A DNA stretch of 29,361 nt from Acidimicrobiaceae bacterium (GTDB lineage Bacteria > Actinomycetota > Acidimicrobiia > Acidimicrobiales > Ilumatobacteraceae): positions 1 to 29,361 of the forward strand of contig VFMC01000079.1 of NCBI GenBank assembly GCA_006515795.1. The letters are read 5' to 3'. The notes beneath the pieces are model-generated. The model made no database searches, was not told the DNA's origin, and saw only the letters and a list, made by a program, of their open reading frames with translations. This document shows, in pieces, positions 26,456 to 29,361 of the stretch (within the stretch, counting starts at the first letter, position 1; each line of letters begins with the position of its first letter). Position numbers and translations under genes: made by a program.

Positions 26456-27356
26456 ATGCCGATCGGCCGGAGCCCTCCAGCACGGCGATCGCCCACGTGG
26501 TCGCGGAGCCGCCGGGCGCGACGATCGACGAGTCGCCGAAGATCTGTTCGCTGCCGTAGACGCGCGCCCCGCCGAACACAAGGATCCGGTCGCAGCCGGC
26601 GGCGACGAGTGTGGCCATGCCGGTGCGGATCGATGAGGTGGTGGGCACGAAGCCGAAGTGATCGAAGGCGTTGACGCCACACATCAGGGTTTGGACCGAA
26701 GCATCGTTGGCCCGCGCGATCGACGCACCCAGGTCGCCGGAGTACTGGGCGAACGACATCAGCCAGCCGGACCCGGGCAGGTCGGCCAAGGCGTTGTCGA
26801 CCGCGCTCGGCAGGTGGTTCGAGAACGGACGGATGCCGGAGCGAACGGTCGCGTCGGCCAAGACCAGGTTCCAACGGGTCTTCAGGATGGCCCACTGCTG
26901 GAGGTTCGGGTCGAACTCGTCGCCCATGTCCCATGCCGCGATGTGCTGGAAGACCGGCGCCCAGAAGTCGAGCGCCTCCGTGCGCACTGGCATCTCGTTC
27001 GACCACACCCGCTTGTCGTACACGACGGTCTTCATTCCTGCCGCGGCGTTGATCTCGACCAGGCGCATGTACAGCGCCGGGCTCACGTACCGGTTGGCAG
27101 GGAACGCCGGGGTGTAGTCGGCCGTCGGCACGTTGCACGGTCCGAAGGTTGCGTCGATGCCGGCGACCGTCGCCATCGCCGTGGCCGAGGCCTGGGCGGC
27201 CGGGTCGTCGGGATGCACGCCGCACCATGCCCAGGCGTCGACCTGGCGAACCCCGTCGCCCGGCGCGGCTTCGACGCCGGCGACCATCGGGTCGGCGAGC
27301 ACCGCCACCGAGAGGGTGACCAGCGAGCTCACGGCGATGGCGATGATCTTGTGCAA
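25305..27356 (-). CDS. Secreted protein with N-terminal glycosidase-like region and three C-terminal repeats
   Basis: The 683-residue protein starts at TTG 27356, supported by GGAGG 5 bases upstream. Residues 1 to about 30 form a signal peptide ending near VEAA. The N-terminal ~270 residues (VVYDKRVWSNEMPVRTEAL, HIAAWDMGDEFDPNLQQW, GWLMSFAQYSGD) look like an alpha/beta-barrel glycosidase-type domain with acidic residues, but no family is certain. Three repeats of about 129 residues follow, each starting PARLLETR and ending VDVxGYxP or VDVAGHHP, with one cysteine pair each (for example LFPCGS and LCVFN). The repeat starts lie near 26440, 26060 and 25670. Such repeats are typical of exported Ilumatobacter-type proteins and probably sit at the cell surface or in carbohydrate binding (inference). 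Confidence 0.8.
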   Translation of the reverse strand: MHKIIAIAVSSLVTLSVAVLADPMVAGVEAAPGDGVRQVDAWAWCGVHPDDPAAQASATAMATVAGIDATFGPCNVPTADYTPAFPANRYVSPALYMRLVEINAAAGMKTVVYDKRVWSNEMPVRTEALDFWAPVFQHIAAWDMGDEFDPNLQQWAILKTRWNLVLADATVRSGIRPFSNHLPSAVDNALADLPGSGWLMSFAQYSGDLGASIARANDASVQTLMCGVNAFDHFGFVPTTSSIRTGMATLVAAGCDRILVFGGARVYGSEQIFGDSSIVAPGGSATTWAIAVLEGSGRSAFRPVGPARLLETRSGSGLGTIDGASYALGPREPNSVTELPIAGRAGVSSAATAATVNVTVTNTAANGYVTLFPCGSPQPVASQLNHGRGVTLSASATVKLSADGRLCVFNLVAMDLVIDVVGYFPEGSSYVPLQPARLLETRAAQPTGTLDGAFNEIGFREAGTVTELKVSGRADVPANAGSVVLNVTVVDARGAGFITVYACDEPRPNASQLNYVTGGTISNSVLVDVSTAGTVCLYTYAPVDLVVDVAGHHPSGASVVPVQPARLLETRAAQPTGTIDGESSGIGRRPLDSITELRVAGRGGVPVGAGSVVLNLTITEPARAGFVAVFACGAPRPNAASVNFLAGQTVANLVVADVDAAGRVRLYTMTATHIVVDVIGYHP

Positions 27357-27407
27357 CGTGTCCTCCAGCGGCGTGAACGCCGTCCTCGATCGCCCGTCCG
27401 GATGCCC

Positions 27408-27436
27408 ATCTTACGACGACCACTCTGGCATGCCAC
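27408..27436 (-). promoter_or_regulatory. Putative promoter of the secreted repeat protein
   Basis: GTGGCA (27431-27436), 17 bases, then TAAGAT (27408-27413) on the minus strand; each matches the SigA consensus at four of six positions. Transcription would begin about 45 bases before the TTG start. Confidence 0.4.
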
Positions 27437-27456
27437 CGCGGCCACTCATAGTGGTC
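27418..27456. promoter_or_regulatory. Nested palindromes in the divergent nhaA / secreted-protein spacer
   Basis: GACCACT and AGTGGTC form an outer inverted repeat. Inside it are the perfect palindrome TGGCATGCCA, then CCGCGG, and the small hairpin CCACTCATAGTGG. They overlap the putative promoter of the secreted protein. The 165-base spacer holds no gene. Confidence 0.4.
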
Positions 27457-27521
27457 ATCCGGTCCCGATCGCCGAAGCTGCGAGACTACGCGGGTTCGGC
27501 CGATCGAAGCGAGGAGCTGCA

Positions 27522-28859
27522 GTGGAAGACGAGTCGATCGGGTCGCCGTCGACCACGCGCAACCTGCGCCCGCTGCGCGACTTCCTGGCCACCGAGTCCG
27601 GCAGCGGAGTGCTGCTGGCGGCGAGTGCTGTCACGGCGCTGGCCTGGGCCAACTCCCCGTGGTCGCGGTCGTACGTCGATCTCTGGTCGAGCTCGGCATC
27701 GGTCTCGGTTGCCGGTCACACGTTGGAGCTCGACCTCCAACACTGGATCAACGACGGCCTGATGGCGATCTTCTTCCTCGTGGTCGGGCTGGAGATCAAG
27801 CGCGAGCTGGCCAGCGGGCACCTCTCCACGAGGAAGGCCGCGCTTCTCCCTGTGGCCGCGGCCATCGGGGGAATGGTGATGCCGGCGCTGATCTACCTCG
27901 CCATCGCCGGGGGAACCGCCGCCCAGGGTTGGGCGATTCCGATGGCCACCGACATCGCCCTGGCCGTCGGGGTCGTGGCTGTCGCCGGCAGCCGGGTGAA
28001 GCCATCACTGCGCGTGTTCCTCCTCGGGCTGGCGATCGTCGACGACATCGGGGCGATCATCATCATCGCCGTGTTCTACACCGACGACGTCACGTGGTCG
28101 TGGCTGGCCACAGCGGCGGCGGTGCTGTTCGCCACGGCCGCTGCTCACCGCATGGGCGTGCGCCGGGCGACCGTGTTCGTGGTGCTCGGCGTGGCGTTGT
28201 GGCTCTCGCTGCACGAGGCCGGAGTGCACGCCACTCTCGCCGGCGTCGCACTGGGCCTCCTCGCCCCCAGCAGGCCACACCTCACCCCCGAGTTCATCGA
28301 TGCCGATGAGCTCGCCGACGTCTCGTCGGTGAAGGCCGCGCAGGCGACCACCGAGATCGCCCGCGCCTCGGTCTCCGATGTGGAGTGGCTGCAGCACGTG
28401 CTGCACCCCTGGACGAGCTACCTCATCGTGCCGTTGTTCGCATTGGCGAACACCGGGATCGAGATCTCGTCGACGGGCCTCGGCGACGCGGCACGCTCGC
28501 CGATCACGTGGGCGATCATCGCCGGTCTGGTGATCGGCAAGCCGCTCGGCATCATCGTCAGCAGCCGCCTCGCGGTGCGGGCGGGTATTGCCGCGGCGCC
28601 AGAAGGCGCAGCCGGGCGACAGATGCTCGGTATCGGCAGCGCCGCCGGAATCGGGTTCACGGTGGCCCTGTTCATCACCGAGCTGGCCTTCGACGATCCC
28701 GCTCGGCAGGCCGACGCCAAGCTCGCTGTCCTCGTCGCGTCGGTCATGGCCGCGGTGGTCGCCGCGGTTCTGCTGCTGACCGAAAACCCAGCGCCCGAAA
28801 ACGCGGCGCCCGAAAACGCAGCGAAGGGGGATGCCCCGAGGAGCACCCCCCTTCGCTGA
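27522..28859 (+). CDS. nhaA: Na+/H+ antiporter NhaA
   Basis: The 445-residue protein starts at GTG 27522, five bases after GAGGAG. It is hydrophobic, with about twelve membrane helices. The family signatures are present: FFLVVGLEIKREL near 84-96, PMATDIALAVGV with D144, and LAIVDDIGAIIIIAVFY with D174 and D175, matching the ion-binding D133, D163 and D164 of the Escherichia coli protein. GSAAGIGFTVALFITELAF lies near the C-terminus. It exchanges external protons for internal sodium across the cytoplasmic membrane, supporting salt and alkaline pH tolerance. The tail ends in an ENAAP repeat and a hairpin-coding segment. The divergent spacer may carry an operator. No nhaR-type regulator is adjacent. 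Confidence 0.95.
   Translation: MEDESIGSPSTTRNLRPLRDFLATESGSGVLLAASAVTALAWANSPWSRSYVDLWSSSASVSVAGHTLELDLQHWINDGLMAIFFLVVGLEIKRELASGHLSTRKAALLPVAAAIGGMVMPALIYLAIAGGTAAQGWAIPMATDIALAVGVVAVAGSRVKPSLRVFLLGLAIVDDIGAIIIIAVFYTDDVTWSWLATAAAVLFATAAAHRMGVRRATVFVVLGVALWLSLHEAGVHATLAGVALGLLAPSRPHLTPEFIDADELADVSSVKAAQATTEIARASVSDVEWLQHVLHPWTSYLIVPLFALANTGIEISSTGLGDAARSPITWAIIAGLVIGKPLGIIVSSRLAVRAGIAAAPEGAAGRQMLGIGSAAGIGFTVALFITELAFDDPARQADAKLAVLVASVMAAVVAAVLLLTENPAPENAAPENAAKGDAPRSTPLR
28782..28823 (+). repeat. 15-base repeat encoding ENxAP at the NhaA C-terminus
   Basis: GAAAACCCAGCGCCC, GAAAACGCGGCGCCC and a partial third copy encode ENPAP-ENAAP-ENAA. The design is like the ESAAP tail of the helicase at 12309. 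Confidence 0.7.
28820..28857. terminator. Strong stem-loop at the end of nhaA
   Basis: AGCGAAGGGGG (28820-28830) pairs perfectly with CCCCCTTCGCT (28847-28857) across a 16-base loop. The stem encodes the last residues of NhaA and stops just before its TGA. It sits between convergent genes and probably ends transcription in both directions, though no T-tract follows. Confidence 0.6.
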
Positions 28860-28867
28860 CGTTTCGC

Positions 28868-29361
28868 TCAGGCGTTGACTGCCACCACCGTCATGGCGAT
28901 GGGGCCTGTCGAGTCGTTGTGCGAGACCGCACCGATGTACCGGCCTGGCGCGAGGCCTGCCCAGTTGACGACGACGGTTCCGGTGGTGCCGCTCACCGCG
29001 GAGGCCGGCGCCGAGCCGACCGCCAGACTGCCGCCCGAAGCGGCCGGCACGATCCAGTTGTCGATCGAGAACGCGAGCGACGCGCTGGGAACCGCCCAGC
29101 CGTGGACGACCAAGGTGTAGTCGCCGTCGGCCGGGGCAACCAGATCGATCAGCTCATCGGTGCCACCGCTGGTGCTGGCGGCCACGATGTTGCCGACCGC
29201 GTCGAGGAGGTACAGGTCGATGTCGGGGGCGCCGGGTATCACCAGCTCCCACCGGACGAACGCGGCCCCGGACAATGTGATCGGGAGCTCCACCACACCG
29301 GCGCCGTCGTCGGCGCTCGGGTACGTCGAGTCGGGATCCTGGCTCACGCTGCCGGTCATCG
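28868..29361 (-). CDS. C-terminal end of a secreted protein, probably a subtilase-type or similar exoprotein (5' end outside window)
   Basis: The last ~163 residues of a protein that continues past the window. The visible part reads LPITLSGAAFVRWELVIPG, DIDLYLLDAVGNIVAASTSG, YTLVVHGWAVPS and GTVVVNWAGLAPGRYIGAVSHNDS, ending MTVVAVNA. This pattern of two beta-sandwich modules is common at the C-terminus of exported actinobacterial subtilisin-like peptidases and resembles pre-peptidase C-terminal domains. No catalytic residues are visible, so the enzyme class is inferred. The ATG at 29359 is probably internal. It converges on nhaA with 8 bases between the stop codons. Confidence 0.6.
   Translation of the reverse strand, partial: MTGSVSQDPDSTYPSADDGAGVVELPITLSGAAFVRWELVIPGAPDIDLYLLDAVGNIVAASTSGGTDELIDLVAPADGDYTLVVHGWAVPSASLAFSIDNWIVPAASGGSLAVGSAPASAVSGTTGTVVVNWAGLAPGRYIGAVSHNDSTGPIAMTVVAVNA

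Noticed and set aside
27438..27452. A nhaA promoter with CATAGT as -10 element
   Set aside because: The best pair (CTGGCA and CATAGT, 16-base spacing) matches only four of six positions in each hexamer and overlaps palindromes, so it was not listed as a feature.

Overview
The window comes from a high-GC actinobacterium, most likely a member of the class Acidimicrobiia (Ilumatobacter-like). The grounds are the GC-rich coding bias with GTG and TTG starts, an F420-type luciferase-family oxidoreductase, a fatty-acyl-AMP ligase, a UvrD-like helicase with N-terminal Cys residues and a C-terminal HRDC-like tail, and a secreted protein with three ~129-residue 'PARLLETR ... VDVxGYxP' repeats that I associate with Ilumatobacter-type proteins. 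The placement is inference from protein style, not a database match. No rRNA, tRNA, CRISPR array, insertion sequence or prophage gene was recognised. Genes fill almost the whole window, and no stretch over 300 bases lacks one.

Layout. 1-315: tail of a membrane protein (+). 333-4048: four minus-strand genes (comEA-like DNA-uptake protein, HExxH protein, thioredoxin-TPR protein, glpD). 4156-6063: a phosphotransferase overlapping a broken PAC2-family gene (+). 6170-7111: LysR regulator (-), divergent from a small unknown protein at 7194. 7564-9454: a broken F420-type oxidoreductase (+) converging on a broken nucleoside hydrolase (-). 9558-12368: UvrD-like helicase lacking its ATP-binding P-loop (+), converging on a histone-deacetylase-like amidohydrolase (-). 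13465-14350: a small broken alpha/beta-barrel gene (-) and a GNAT acetyltransferase (+). 14455-16830: membrane GGDEF-EAL protein behind a sigma-28-like promoter. 16900-17734: broken secreted or lipid-anchored unknown. 17746-19476: fatty-acyl-AMP ligase (-). 19524-23926: broken leuS, a broken 2-oxoglutarate oxygenase and an M90-like peptidase (+). 23939-25241: SDR and SnoaL-like pair (-). 25305-27356: secreted repeat protein (-). 27522-28859: nhaA (+). 28868-29361: C-terminal end of a secreted protein (-).

The most striking feature is a series of eight internal lesions in otherwise well-conserved genes (PAC2, F420 oxidoreductase, nucleoside hydrolase, UvrD P-loop, small barrel protein, secreted unknown, leuS, oxygenase). 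In most of them both halves match the family, but a conserved piece is missing and the reading frame changes. leuS is essential, so sequence or assembly deletions are the simplest explanation; this needs read-level checking before any biological reading.

Two other patterns stand out. Nine genes have a TAnnnT hexamer 6-9 bases before the start codon and no Shine-Dalgarno sequence, which suggests leaderless mRNAs. Several convergent gene pairs end inside shared palindromes, so the same bases encode the C-terminus and stop codon of both genes.
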